This document shows, in pieces, positions 1 through 7,339 of a DNA stretch of 40,140 nt. The notes below the pieces were generated by a model that searched no databases, was not told the DNA's origin, and saw only the letters and a list, made by a program, of their open reading frames with translations. A program made the position numbers and the translations under genes. Source of the stretch: Flavobacterium sp. A45 (lineage in GTDB: Bacteria > Bacteroidota > Bacteroidia > Flavobacteriales > Flavobacteriaceae); contig NZ_MUNX01000034.1 of assembly GCF_002001005.1 (NCBI RefSeq), positions 1 through 40,140 on the forward strand, read 5' to 3'. Numbering within the stretch: the stretch's first letter is position 1; each line of letters opens with the position of its first letter.

Positions 1-343
1 AACAAATACAATCAGACTCTATTTAGATAACAGACTTTATATAGAACTTATTGCATTTTTTTGAGGAAATGTGATTTTTAAATTAGCTCTCGGAATTGAT
101 TTTTTGCATAAAAACAACTTTGCAGATAACACAGCGATAGTAAAGATTTGCTGTTTTAACTTTTGTAATTAGCATCGATAATCAAAGTTGACAGTTTAAA
201 AACAAAGTATTACCTTTCATCCTGAATTACAAGCCTAAGAAAATAAATAGAATTTAACTATAACTTATCTATTACTGCATCGGCACATGATATCAATCAT
301 AATGCCATTTCTAATAACAAATATCAAACAAGCCAAATCAACA
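1..343. other. Intergenic leader, no gene seen
   Basis: A+T-rich stretch before the first gene. I see no convincing ORF, tRNA or hairpin terminator. It holds a near-consensus promoter (188-218, listed separately). Around 89-126 a CTCGGAAT followed by ACTTTGCAGA resembles a similar pair at about 2354-2381 upstream of the U32 gene. An in-frame ATG at 287 would extend the first gene upstream, but ATG 344 is followed directly by a good signal peptide, so this stretch is treated as untranslated. Confidence 0.5.
188..218 (+). promoter_or_regulatory. Putative Bacteroidota-type promoter for the serine hydrolase
   Basis: TTG at 188-190, a 20-nt spacer, then TACCTTTC at 211-218. This differs from the TAnnTTTG -7 element at the last base only. 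It would leave a leader of about 120 nt before ATG 344. Inferred from motif match alone. Confidence 0.35.
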
Positions 344-1393
344 ATGAAGAAAACGATCAAACTGACCTTTTTAATAATTATTCTATTTTACAGTTTCCAT
401 TCTTTTGGCCAAAATAAAAATGATTTAACTGTCCAAATTGATTCTTTAATTTTGAGTAAAACGACAAAACCTTTCAACGGAATCATTCTAATTTCAAAAA
501 ATGGAAAGACAACTTATTCTAAAATTGTTGGTTATTCTGATTTAGAAAAGAAAACACCTTTACAACTCAACAGCCAATTTGTTATTGGTTCAATAAGCAA
601 ACAAATTACTGCAGTTTTAGTGTTACAAGAATATGAAAAAGGACATCTAAAATTGAATGAACCCATTCATAAATACTTACCCGAACTAACTCAAAAATCG
701 GCCGATACAGTTACCGTTCATCATTTATTAACCCATATGCACGGCATTGTAGCACTCAACAAACCAACTGCCTTCAAAGTTGGAACACAGTTTAATTATT
801 CGTATTCAAACACTGGGTATGATTTATTGGCAAAAATTACGGAACGAACTTCGTCAAAATCTTTTGCTGAACAATCGGAAGAACTGTTCCAAAAATGTGG
901 AATGAAAAATACTTTTCACCCAGATATTAAAAAATATAAAAATTTGGTCAAAGGATATTCTGAACAAGAAAACGGAAAAATAGAATTTGAAGAAAATAGC
1001 TTTAGAAATGCTCCTGCAGCGGGTTCCTTTGTTTCAACTGCTTCTGATTTAATTTTATGGAATCAGAATTTACAAGACGGAAAACTTTTGAAAGCATCCA
1101 CTTTTAAAATGATGACTACAAAACAAGAAGGAGCAATAAGACAGCATCCTCTTTCTGGTATAACTCACTACGGCTATGGAATAACTGTGGATACGAAAGA
1201 TGAGATTTTGCAATTTGGACAAACAGGCTTTGCGCCAGGATTTACTTCAATGAATTTTTATTTTCCAGAAACCAAAACAAGTGTAATCGTTTTAGAAAAC
1301 ATTGCTTATGACTCAAACGACTTGAAAAATACATTTTTTTATCATACACAAATTTTAAAAATAGTAAGACAGGAGATTAAAAATTACGACTGA
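344..1393 (+). CDS. Class C-like serine hydrolase (beta-lactamase/PBP fold), exported
   Basis: Predicted 349-residue exported serine hydrolase of the beta-lactamase-related family (Pfam Beta-lactamase, AmpC/PBP4*/EstB fold). Start 344 is chosen over the in-frame ATG at 287 because it opens a typical signal peptide (MKKT, hydrophobic core, ending near SFGQ at about 20-23). The nucleophile motif SxxK is S83-I-S-K86 and the second motif YxN is Y154-S-N156. The usual K/H-T-G box is Q293-T-G, within FGQTGFAPGF. The Q is a deviation seen in esterase- or peptidase-like members, so true beta-lactamase activity cannot be assumed. It probably acts in the periplasm on peptides or esters. The next gene, a class D enzyme, starts 33 nt downstream on the same strand, so the two may be co-transcribed. 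Confidence 0.85.
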   Translation: MKKTIKLTFLIIILFYSFHSFGQNKNDLTVQIDSLILSKTTKPFNGIILISKNGKTTYSKIVGYSDLEKKTPLQLNSQFVIGSISKQITAVLVLQEYEKGHLKLNEPIHKYLPELTQKSADTVTVHHLLTHMHGIVALNKPTAFKVGTQFNYSYSNTGYDLLAKITERTSSKSFAEQSEELFQKCGMKNTFHPDIKKYKNLVKGYSEQENGKIEFEENSFRNAPAAGSFVSTASDLILWNQNLQDGKLLKASTFKMMTTKQEGAIRQHPLSGITHYGYGITVDTKDEILQFGQTGFAPGFTSMNFYFPETKTSVIVLENIAYDSNDLKNTFFYHTQILKIVRQEIKNYD

Positions 1394-1426
1394 TAATAAA
1401 AAGAATGGAGATAACACAAAATTAAA

Positions 1427-2248
1427 ATGAGAAAAACAATAATCCTTTTAAGTCTAATTGTATTAGCAAACGGAAATATACAAGCTCAAATAAAAAACAA
1501 AATTACTCCCGAAGTTGTTAAACCTGAATTTGGAAAAATTTTGGACAGCTTAAAAGTAAAAGGAGCCATTTTAATTTACGATACAAAAAATAATACCTAT
1601 TATTCTAATGATTTTGCTTGGGCAAAAACAGGAATCATTCCTGCATCGACTTTTAAGATTCCAAATTCAATAATAGCCTTAGAAACAGGAGTGATCCAAA
1701 ACGATTCAGTTATTTTTAAATGGAACGGTGAAAAAAGAAACTTCAAAAAATGGGAAAAGGATTTGACTTTCAAAAAAGCATTCCAAGTTTCTTGTGTTCC
1801 CTGTTACCAAGAAATTGCGAGAAAAGTGGGAGTCAAAAGAATGAAAGCCTATCTAAAGAAACTGAATTATCCAGGAATGGATTTCGATACACTAACCATT
1901 GATAATTTTTGGCTACAAGGAAAATCAAAGATTTCTCAGATACAACAAATTGACTTTCTGGTACGTTTATATGATTCCAAATTACCAATTTATAAACGAA
2001 CTGAAAATATCATGAAAGACATTATGATAATAGAAAAAACCGAAAGTTATACTTTAAGTGGAAAGACTGGTTGGGGCATGAGAAATGATATTGATAATGG
2101 CTGGTTTGTTGGCTATTTGGAAACAAACAATTCGGTTTACTTTTTTGCCACCAATGTTGAAATGAAAAATGCTACAATGGATGAGTTCCCTGCGATTCGA
2201 TTAAACTCAACCAAAGAAGCCTTTAGAAAACTAAAAATTATTGAATAA
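1427..2248 (+). CDS. Class D (OXA-type) beta-lactamase
   Basis: Predicted 273-residue periplasmic class D serine beta-lactamase. After a signal peptide (cleavage near IQAQ, about residue 20) the diagnostic motifs appear in order: S74-T-F-K77 with the acylated serine and the lysine that is carbamylated in OXA enzymes; S122-C-V in the SxV position, continuing PCYQEIARKVG as in OXA proteins; Y148-P-G in place of the YGN box; F161-W-L-Q-G with the conserved tryptophan near the catalytic lysine; and K213-T-G. Two cysteines lie three residues apart at 123 and 126, in the active-site loop where OXA enzymes usually have small hydrophobic residues. The length is normal for the class. It follows a class C-like serine hydrolase at 33 nt. 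Spectrum of activity cannot be read from sequence. Confidence 0.88.
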   Translation: MRKTIILLSLIVLANGNIQAQIKNKITPEVVKPEFGKILDSLKVKGAILIYDTKNNTYYSNDFAWAKTGIIPASTFKIPNSIIALETGVIQNDSVIFKWNGEKRNFKKWEKDLTFKKAFQVSCVPCYQEIARKVGVKRMKAYLKKLNYPGMDFDTLTIDNFWLQGKSKISQIQQIDFLVRLYDSKLPIYKRTENIMKDIMIIEKTESYTLSGKTGWGMRNDIDNGWFVGYLETNNSVYFFATNVEMKNATMDEFPAIRLNSTKEAFRKLKIIE

Positions 2249-2437
2249 AAAAGACAGAACATCAATTAGTTTTCTTATGTCACTTCTATTCATTTATTAC
2301 AAATCCTACTTTTTCTATTTCAATTCAAAAAAAATCAGTTTGGGTTAGAAATCTCGGAATATTTATAAGAACTTTGCAGACTTTTGCAAATACACAAGCA
2401 AACCGCTTTTTAGAAATTATAAATTGATCATCAACTG

Positions 2438-4297
2438 ATGAAAAAGAAAATAGAAATTTTAGCCCCTGCTAAAGATTTAATTCACGGTATAGCAGCTGTT
2501 AACAGTGGTGCCGATGCCTTATATGTTGGAGCTCCTCAATTTGGAGCCCGTTCTAATGCCACCAACTCCATTGAAGATGTTGCTGCCTTAGTACAATATG
2601 CTCATTTATATAATGTTCCTGTTTTTGTGGTTATGAATACCATTCTGTACGACAATGAATTGGAAACCTGCCGTCAGATGATTTGGAAATTGTATGACAT
2701 TGGTGTCGATGCACTTATCATTCAGGATATGGCAATTATGGAAATGGACTTGCCTCCTATCATTTTGCACGCCAGTACACAAGCCAACAATAGAGATGCC
2801 GACAAGATGAAATTCTTGGCCGATGCCGGAATCAAACGCGTCGTATTAGCCCGCGAATTGAATTTACACCAAATAAAAGAAATAAGTAATGCAACCGATG
2901 TGGAATTGGAATTCTTTGTAACTGGTGCACTTTGCGTTTCTTTCAGCGGAAATTGTTATATGAGTGTTGCCAATGGAGAACGTTCTGCTAATCGCGGTTC
3001 TTGTGCCCAAAACTGCCGTTTGCCTTACAATCTGATAGATGGTCATGGAGAAACACTAATAAAAAGTACTCACTTACTTTCGATCAAAGATTTTGATGTT
3101 TCGAACGAAATTCCAAATTTAGTGGAAGCCGGTGTTTGTTCCTTCAAAATTGAAGGGCGTTTAAAGGACATCGTCTACGTAAAAAACAATGTTTCTTACC
3201 TTAGACAAAAGCTTGATGCTTTCTTGGCTGATAATGATAAATACATCAAAGCATCTTCCGGAAAATGCACCTATACTTTTGATTCGGCATTGAACCGTAC
3301 TTTCAACCGTGGTTATACCGATTATTTTGTTAATGAACGCCACGATACTATCGGTTCTTGGGAAAGCCCTAAATCAAAAGGACAATATATTGGAAAATTA
3401 ATCAGAACCGTTGGAAATGCCTACGAAATTGAGAACGGTGAACTATTAAACAATGGTGACGGTTTGTGTTTCATTAATGAAAATAATGAGGCCGAAGGAA
3501 TTTATGTCAATAAAGCGGAAAATGGTTTGGCTTATCCAAATGTATTGAAAGAAATCAAAGATGGAACTTTCATATACCGAAACAATGATGCCGCTTTTAT
3601 CAAAATCGTGGAACGTGAAGACAGTGCGGTTCGAAAAATAAGCACTTCTTTATTATTATTCGAAAATGAAACTGGTTTTGAGTTGCTTGCCACTGATGAG
3701 GATGGAAATATGAGTACTGTTTATTTGGTTCATCCAAAAGAACAAACCAAAAACAATCAGTCCATCGAGGAAAACATCAAAGCGCAATTGGCCAAAACAG
3801 GATTTACACCTTATACAGCCGATGAAATAACAGTTCAATTTACAGATAATTGGTTTTTGCCTATTTCTAAAATCAATGAAATGCGAAGAACTGTTTACGA
3901 GCAACTATCCGAAACCCGTTTGAAAAACTACAAACGAGAAGAACGTAAAATCGAAAAAACAGATCACCCTTATCCAGAAACCAAATTGGATTTCATGTAT
4001 AATGTTTCGAACAAACTGGCTAGAAAATTTTATGAACGTCATGGTGTAACCGAAATTGAGAAAGCATTTGAATTGCAATGGGATCCGGGAAAATCCCGAG
4101 TAATGACAACCAAATATTGCATTAAATATGAGTTGGCCAAATGCCCAAAATACCATAAAGACACGATGGAAACCAAACTGAAAGAACCTTTGGTATTGAA
4201 ACAGGGAGAATTGGAATACAAACTAAAATTCAACTGTAAACCCTGCGAAATGGAAATTTGGGAAAAAGACGCTGAATTTGAAATCGAAGAAGATTAG
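2438..4297 (+). CDS. U32 family protein, RlhA/YdcP type (RNA hydroxylation)
   Basis: 619 residues. The N-terminal U32 domain opens with EILAPAKD and carries the family signature EFFVTGALC..GNC around 158-173. Four cysteines (C166, C173, C189, C193) match the metal or Fe-S ligand set known in TrhP/RlhA. A C-terminal domain ends in a second cysteine set (TKYCIKYELAKCPKY and NCKPCEM), as in the long RlhA/YdcP type. Characterised relatives hydroxylate 23S rRNA C2501 (RlhA) or U34 of tRNA (TrhP) using prephenate. The old name, collagenase-like peptidase, is probably misleading. Length and the C-terminal cysteines favour RlhA over the shorter TrhP, but the substrate is an inference. It appears monocistronic, ending in a strong terminator at 4329-4366. 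Confidence 0.85.
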   Translation: MKKKIEILAPAKDLIHGIAAVNSGADALYVGAPQFGARSNATNSIEDVAALVQYAHLYNVPVFVVMNTILYDNELETCRQMIWKLYDIGVDALIIQDMAIMEMDLPPIILHASTQANNRDADKMKFLADAGIKRVVLARELNLHQIKEISNATDVELEFFVTGALCVSFSGNCYMSVANGERSANRGSCAQNCRLPYNLIDGHGETLIKSTHLLSIKDFDVSNEIPNLVEAGVCSFKIEGRLKDIVYVKNNVSYLRQKLDAFLADNDKYIKASSGKCTYTFDSALNRTFNRGYTDYFVNERHDTIGSWESPKSKGQYIGKLIRTVGNAYEIENGELLNNGDGLCFINENNEAEGIYVNKAENGLAYPNVLKEIKDGTFIYRNNDAAFIKIVEREDSAVRKISTSLLLFENETGFELLATDEDGNMSTVYLVHPKEQTKNNQSIEENIKAQLAKTGFTPYTADEITVQFTDNWFLPISKINEMRRTVYEQLSETRLKNYKREERKIEKTDHPYPETKLDFMYNVSNKLARKFYERHGVTEIEKAFELQWDPGKSRVMTTKYCIKYELAKCPKYHKDTMETKLKEPLVLKQGELEYKLKFNCKPCEMEIWEKDAEFEIEED

Positions 4298-4328
4298 AGT
4301 ACCTTTTTCCATGTTTCTACTCAATAAA

Positions 4329-4366
4329 AAACTGCAACAAAAGACAATTTTGTTGCAGTTTTTTTA
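4329..4366 (+). terminator. Rho-independent terminator after the U32 gene
   Basis: Perfect 12-bp stem, ACTGCAACAAAA (4331-4342) pairing with TTTTGTTGCAGT (4348-4359) around a GACAA loop, followed by a run of Ts. Confidence 0.9.
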
Positions 4367-4428
4367 TTCCATTCTAAATTCTGATTCAAAAAGAAAACTC
4401 CAATTCAGAACCGTATTATTTAAAATCC

Positions 4429-4436
4429 TAAATTTG
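4429..4436 (+). promoter_or_regulatory. Candidate -7 element (TAAATTTG) of the lipoprotein gene
   Basis: Exact match to TAnnTTTG, 22 nt before the ATG at 4459. No TTG is found at the right upstream distance, so the call rests on the -7 box only. Confidence 0.35.
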
Positions 4437-4458
4437 TAATCAACCAATAAATCAAATC

Positions 4459-5073
4459 ATGAAAAATCTGTTAACTCCCCTATTCATTATAGCATTTGTA
4501 TTGATTTCCTGTAAAAATGAAACTGAAACACAAAAGCCTAAAGTTGTTGTTCCTTTTACTCAAGTTGCCAATACACAAGCAAATCAAACGGTTACCGCTC
4601 CTCAACCTGGTTTACTTTATCAGCAAAATGGCGTAAGTAAAAATACCGCAACTCAAACGCAAACTCAAACTCAAACTCAAGCAGTGGCGGCTCCTGCAAA
4701 AGTTGCCAAAGGAATGAATCCTTCTCATGGTCAGCCAGGTCACCGTTGTGACATCCCTGTGGGAGCTCCTTTGAATTCTCCTGTTGCCACTAATTCAACA
4801 ACTCCACAAGTCGTTTCAAATTCGGGTCAAACTGTGACGACAACAACTATGACAACTGCCAAAACGCCAAAAGGAATGAATCCCCCACACGGCCAGCCTG
4901 GACATCGTTGTGACATTTCTGTAGGAGCACCATTAGATTCTCCCGTAACTGCTGCTAAACCTGCAACTCCACAAGCGGTTCCAAATTATATTGTTTCCCC
5001 TTCACCAACAAGTGAGACTCCTGCTTCAACTCCTTCAGAAACCACTCCACCCACAACTCCTCCTGGTCAGTAA
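4459..5073 (+). CDS. Small lipoprotein with duplicated GMNP-HGQPGHRCDI motif
   Basis: 204-residue predicted lipoprotein. The signal sequence ends in lipobox LISC with C18 as the acylated residue. The rest is low-complexity T/Q/P/S/A with no recognisable enzyme domain. Two near-identical segments, about 84-109 and 138-163, each read KGMNP-(S/P)-HGQPGHRCDI-(P/S)-VGAPL-(N/D)-SPV. This His-x4-His-x-Cys motif recurs in many Bacteroidota proteins as far as I recall, but I know of no established function. A TQ dipeptide run at about 65-74 is encoded by five 6-nt units (4651-4680). The proline/threonine-rich tail suggests a flexible periplasmic or surface linker. Monocistronic; a structured repeat element follows the stop. 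Confidence 0.8.
   Translation: MKNLLTPLFIIAFVLISCKNETETQKPKVVVPFTQVANTQANQTVTAPQPGLLYQQNGVSKNTATQTQTQTQTQAVAAPAKVAKGMNPSHGQPGHRCDIPVGAPLNSPVATNSTTPQVVSNSGQTVTTTTMTTAKTPKGMNPPHGQPGHRCDISVGAPLDSPVTAAKPATPQAVPNYIVSPSPTSETPASTPSETTPPTTPPGQ
4651..4680 (+). repeat. Hexanucleotide tandem repeat (ACTCAA x5, one variant)
   Basis: Five consecutive 6-nt units, the second reading ACGCAA and the others ACTCAA, encoding (Thr-Gln)5 in the lipoprotein. The length is a multiple of three, so unit gain or loss would keep the frame. Confidence 0.85.
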
Positions 5074-5432
5074 AAATTTATTTGGGCGTGTCCCTTTGTC
5101 TCGTCCCAAAAGACGAGACAAAGGGTCGTGCTGTACGTTCCCGCTTTTTTTTAATCCCTTAAAAAAGGGATCAAAAAAAGAGCTCCACTGCCATCACTCA
5201 CGCAAAACAAGAGCATCTGGATATTATTTATTCTTTTTTAAAATCAAAGATCATTCGCAAAAAACACCTTGCCTTTATTTAATTTAAATAACTAAAAGTC
5301 AGATAACTAAATACATTTTTTTCTTAACTTTATAAAAACAAAAAAATCAGATTCTACTTATACAAAAACTGTATAACCTATTCTATTTCTTGTTTAACAA
5401 AAGTTTGTATTAATTTTTAAAATGATATAAAA
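5074..5432. other. Intergenic region with structured repeat, no gene
   Basis: 359 bases between the lipoprotein and DJ-1 genes. The first part holds the structured repeat listed at 5081-5203. The remainder is A+T-rich with no convincing ORF or second terminator. An ORF runs through 4991-5287 in another frame but is composed of repeat sequence and has no protein-like features. Confidence 0.6.
5081..5203. repeat. Structured intergenic repeat, copy A (two hairpins)
   Basis: Contains a perfect 14-bp hairpin, CCCTTTGTCTCGTC (5092-5105) with GACGAGACAAAGGG (5112-5125) around loop CCAAAA, and a 7-bp hairpin, ATCCCTT (5154-5160) with AAGGGAT (5165-5171). The right end TCCACTGCCATCA (5184-5196) matches 12 of 13 bases of the second copy at 34081-34147, which also has a hairpin flanked by AATCC and GGGAT. 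Such elements are, to my recollection, frequent between flavobacterial genes; two copies are visible here. The first hairpin could also act as a transcription barrier for the lipoprotein gene. Confidence 0.7.
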
Positions 5433-6008
5433 ATGAAAAAAGTATTGTTCTTGACAGGTGATTTCACCGAAGATTATGAAACGATGGTTCCCTTCCAAAT
5501 GCTAGAAATGGTGGGTTATACAGTGCATACCGTTTGCCCTAACAAAAAAAAGGGAGATACAATAAAAACTGCAATCCATGACTTTGAAGGAGATCAAACC
5601 TATTCCGAAAAACCAGGACACAATTTCGCTTTGAATTACAGTTTTGATGACGTAAAAGTTGGAGATTATGATGGACTTGTTATTGCGGGAGGAAGAGCTC
5701 CAGAATATTTACGATTGAACGAAAAAGTGATTGAAATAACTAAGCATTTTTTCTCAACCAATAAACCAGTGGCCGCCATTTGTCACGGCATCCAGATTTT
5801 AACTGCCGCCGATGTTGTCAAAGGGAGAAAATTAACTGCTTATCCAGCAGTAGGTCCCGAAGTAACATTGGCCGGTGGAATTTTTCAATCCATTCCTGTA
5901 GATGGAGCCTATGTAGACGGAAATCTGGTTACCTCACCTGCCTGGCCCGCTCATCCAAGTTTCATCAGAGAATTTTTGAAAATTATGGGAGCCAAAATAG
6001 AGATTTAA
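5433..6008 (+). CDS. DJ-1/PfpI family protein, DJ-1D-like (glyoxalase III/deglycase type)
   Basis: 191-residue cytoplasmic protein of the DJ-1/PfpI superfamily. The nucleophile elbow is AIC117-H118-G, the conserved acidic residue is in FTEDYE (near E13), and the GGRAPEYL segment precedes it. Stretches [31 protein letters not shown] and [16 protein letters not shown] closely resemble what I recall of plant DJ-1D domains, which have glyoxalase III activity. The likely role is therefore detoxification of methylglyoxal or glyoxal or repair of glycated molecules, although some PfpI relatives are annotated as peptidases. Single domain here, versus two tandem domains in plants. A terminator follows at 6079-6111. 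Confidence 0.85.
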   Translation: MKKVLFLTGDFTEDYETMVPFQMLEMVGYTVHTVCPNKKKGDTIKTAIHDFEGDQTYSEKPGHNFALNYSFDDVKVGDYDGLVIAGGRAPEYLRLNEKVIEITKHFFSTNKPVAAICHGIQILTAADVVKGRKLTAYPAVGPEVTLAGGIFQSIPVDGAYVDGNLVTSPAWPAHPSFIREFLKIMGAKIEI

Positions 6009-6078
6009 AATTCACCTTTAATAATTACTTTTTACTTAAAAGGCTAAAGATTAGAAACGGATACGATCATACAAAAAC

Positions 6079-6111
6079 TACAACCAAAGGCTATTTTGTT
6101 GTAATTTTTTT
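6079..6111 (+). terminator. Terminator after the DJ-1 gene
   Basis: TACAACCAAA (6079-6088) pairs with TTTTGTTGTA (6094-6103) with one mismatch and a 5-nt loop, followed by ATTTTTTT. Confidence 0.65.
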
Positions 6112-6118
6112 ATCTTTG
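6111..6118 (+). promoter_or_regulatory. Candidate -7 element (TATCTTTG) of the GNAT gene
   Basis: Exact TAnnTTTG match, 34 nt before ATG 6153 and abutting the terminator of the previous gene. TTG triplets upstream (6096-6101) are only 9-12 nt away, too close for a standard -33 element. Confidence 0.35.
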
Positions 6119-6152
6119 AAAAGTTTAAAAAACAAAATTAAAAATCCCCTTA

Positions 6153-6659
6153 ATGATTACAATTGCAACATTAGAAGACATTTCAGCTTTAGAAAAATTG
6201 ATTAACTCCGCCTACCGTGGTGAAACTTCAAAAAAAGGATGGGCCACCGAAGCTGACCTTTTAGAAGGCAAAAGAATTACTTTAGATGAATTAGAAGAAA
6301 TAATTAAAAATAAAGATAATACGATTTTAAAATATACAGAAAATAACCAAATTATTGGCTCCGTTTTACTTGCTAATAAAGGGAACAAACTCTATCTGGG
6401 AATGCTTGCCATTTCACCTGAATTGCAAAATAGAGGTCTTGGAAAAAAACTATTGCAAGAAGCCGAAGTTCATGCATTAAATTTAGGTTTATCCAAAATT
6501 GTAATGACCGTTATTACCATTAGAGAAAAATTAATCGAGTGGTATAACCGTCATGGATATGTCGATACAGGAATAATGGAACCTTTCGTGCTCAATGATT
6601 CAGATGCTATTATAACAGACCAGCATTTGGAATTTATAGTCTTAGAAAAAATACTTTAA
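6153..6659 (+). CDS. GNAT family N-acetyltransferase
   Basis: 168 residues, a single GNAT domain. Motif A is visible as YLGMLAISPELQNRGLGKKLLQEAE, where Q-N-R-G-L-G is the acetyl-CoA pyrophosphate-binding Q/RxxGxG/A loop, following strand 4. A C-terminal strand and EWYNRHGYVDTG are typical of motif B. The N-terminal SAYRGETSKKGWATEADLLEG is common in uncharacterised GNATs related to the PhnO/RimI class. Substrate unknown. Start 6153 is supported by the immediate ITIATLEDISALEKLI beginning of the fold. No signal peptide. Confidence 0.85.
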   Translation: MITIATLEDISALEKLINSAYRGETSKKGWATEADLLEGKRITLDELEEIIKNKDNTILKYTENNQIIGSVLLANKGNKLYLGMLAISPELQNRGLGKKLLQEAEVHALNLGLSKIVMTVITIREKLIEWYNRHGYVDTGIMEPFVLNDSDAIITDQHLEFIVLEKIL

Positions 6660-6712
6660 CACTTTTATTTCTATTGATTATTATTTTATAAATTAGTAAA
6701 AAAATATCAATT

Positions 6713-7177
6713 ATGAAGACATTAGACCAATGGTTTGAAGAATATGCAGTAAGTCATCAAAACCCAAAAAACAAGGCTATACATTACATTTGTGTCCCTG
6801 CTATCTTCTTTTCAATTGTGGGTTTATTAATGAGCATTCCGAGTGCTTTTTTGAATAATTTACTACACCTCAACCAACCTATTATAGAAAATTGGGCAGT
6901 AGTGGTTTTGCTTTTTGTATTAGTTTTTTACATTCGATTATCAGTTCCAATGGCTATCAAAATAGCTATTTTTTCAGCAATATGCTTAATAGTTAATTTT
7001 TACATCGGCCAATTCGTTCCTCTTTGGGCTTTCTCAATAGGCGTTTTTGTTGTGGCTTGGATTGGACAATTTTATGGTCATAACATTGAAGGTAAAAAAC
7101 CATCATTCCTGAAAGACATCCAATTTTTGATGATTGGACCAGCTTGGGTGGTGCAAAATTTATTTTCAAAAAAATAA
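6713..7177 (+). CDS. Mpo1-like (DUF962) integral membrane protein
   Basis: 154 residues. The N terminus WFEEYAVSHQNPKNKAIHYICVP matches the Mpo1/YGL010w family pattern H-x-N-P-x-N-x3-H-x3-VP. The C-terminal GQFYGHNIEGKKPSFL...GPAWVVQNLF supplies the second conserved histidine region. About four hydrophobic helices lie between. Yeast Mpo1 is an Fe2+-dependent dioxygenase that alpha-oxidises 2-hydroxy fatty acids in phytosphingosine breakdown. Since Bacteroidota can make sphingolipids, a role in 2-hydroxy or sphingoid lipid turnover is plausible, but that is inference. Gene ends before a strong terminator at 7242-7282. Confidence 0.82.
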   Translation: MKTLDQWFEEYAVSHQNPKNKAIHYICVPAIFFSIVGLLMSIPSAFLNNLLHLNQPIIENWAVVVLLFVLVFYIRLSVPMAIKIAIFSAICLIVNFYIGQFVPLWAFSIGVFVVAWIGQFYGHNIEGKKPSFLKDIQFLMIGPAWVVQNLFSKK

Positions 7178-7241
7178 TGGGTTGATTCAAAGATTTTATT
7201 CGTTATGTTCTTACAGTAAAAAAAGGATTACTTTTACTCAT

Positions 7242-7282
7242 AGCAATTTTAAATATGTATTTTAAAATTGCTTTTTTTTTTT
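7242..7282 (+). terminator. Terminator upstream of the injection-system genes
   Basis: AGCAATTTTAAA (7242-7253) pairs perfectly with TTTAAAATTGCT (7261-7272) around a 7-nt loop, followed by ten Ts. It isolates the following sheath gene from read-through. Confidence 0.88.
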
Positions 7283-7339
7283 AGAAGTTCTTATACCATT
7301 AAAGTTTATAATTTACTGTAAAATATAAAATCAAAATCA

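Noticed and set aside
287..343. N-terminal extension of the serine hydrolase from ATG 287
   Set aside because: The signal peptide begins at ATG 344; the extension would bury it.
4991..5287. Protein-coding ORF of 98 residues overlapping the lipoprotein end
   Set aside because: Its sequence comes from the proline-rich gene in another frame and from the structured repeat; it has no start context or protein-like composition.
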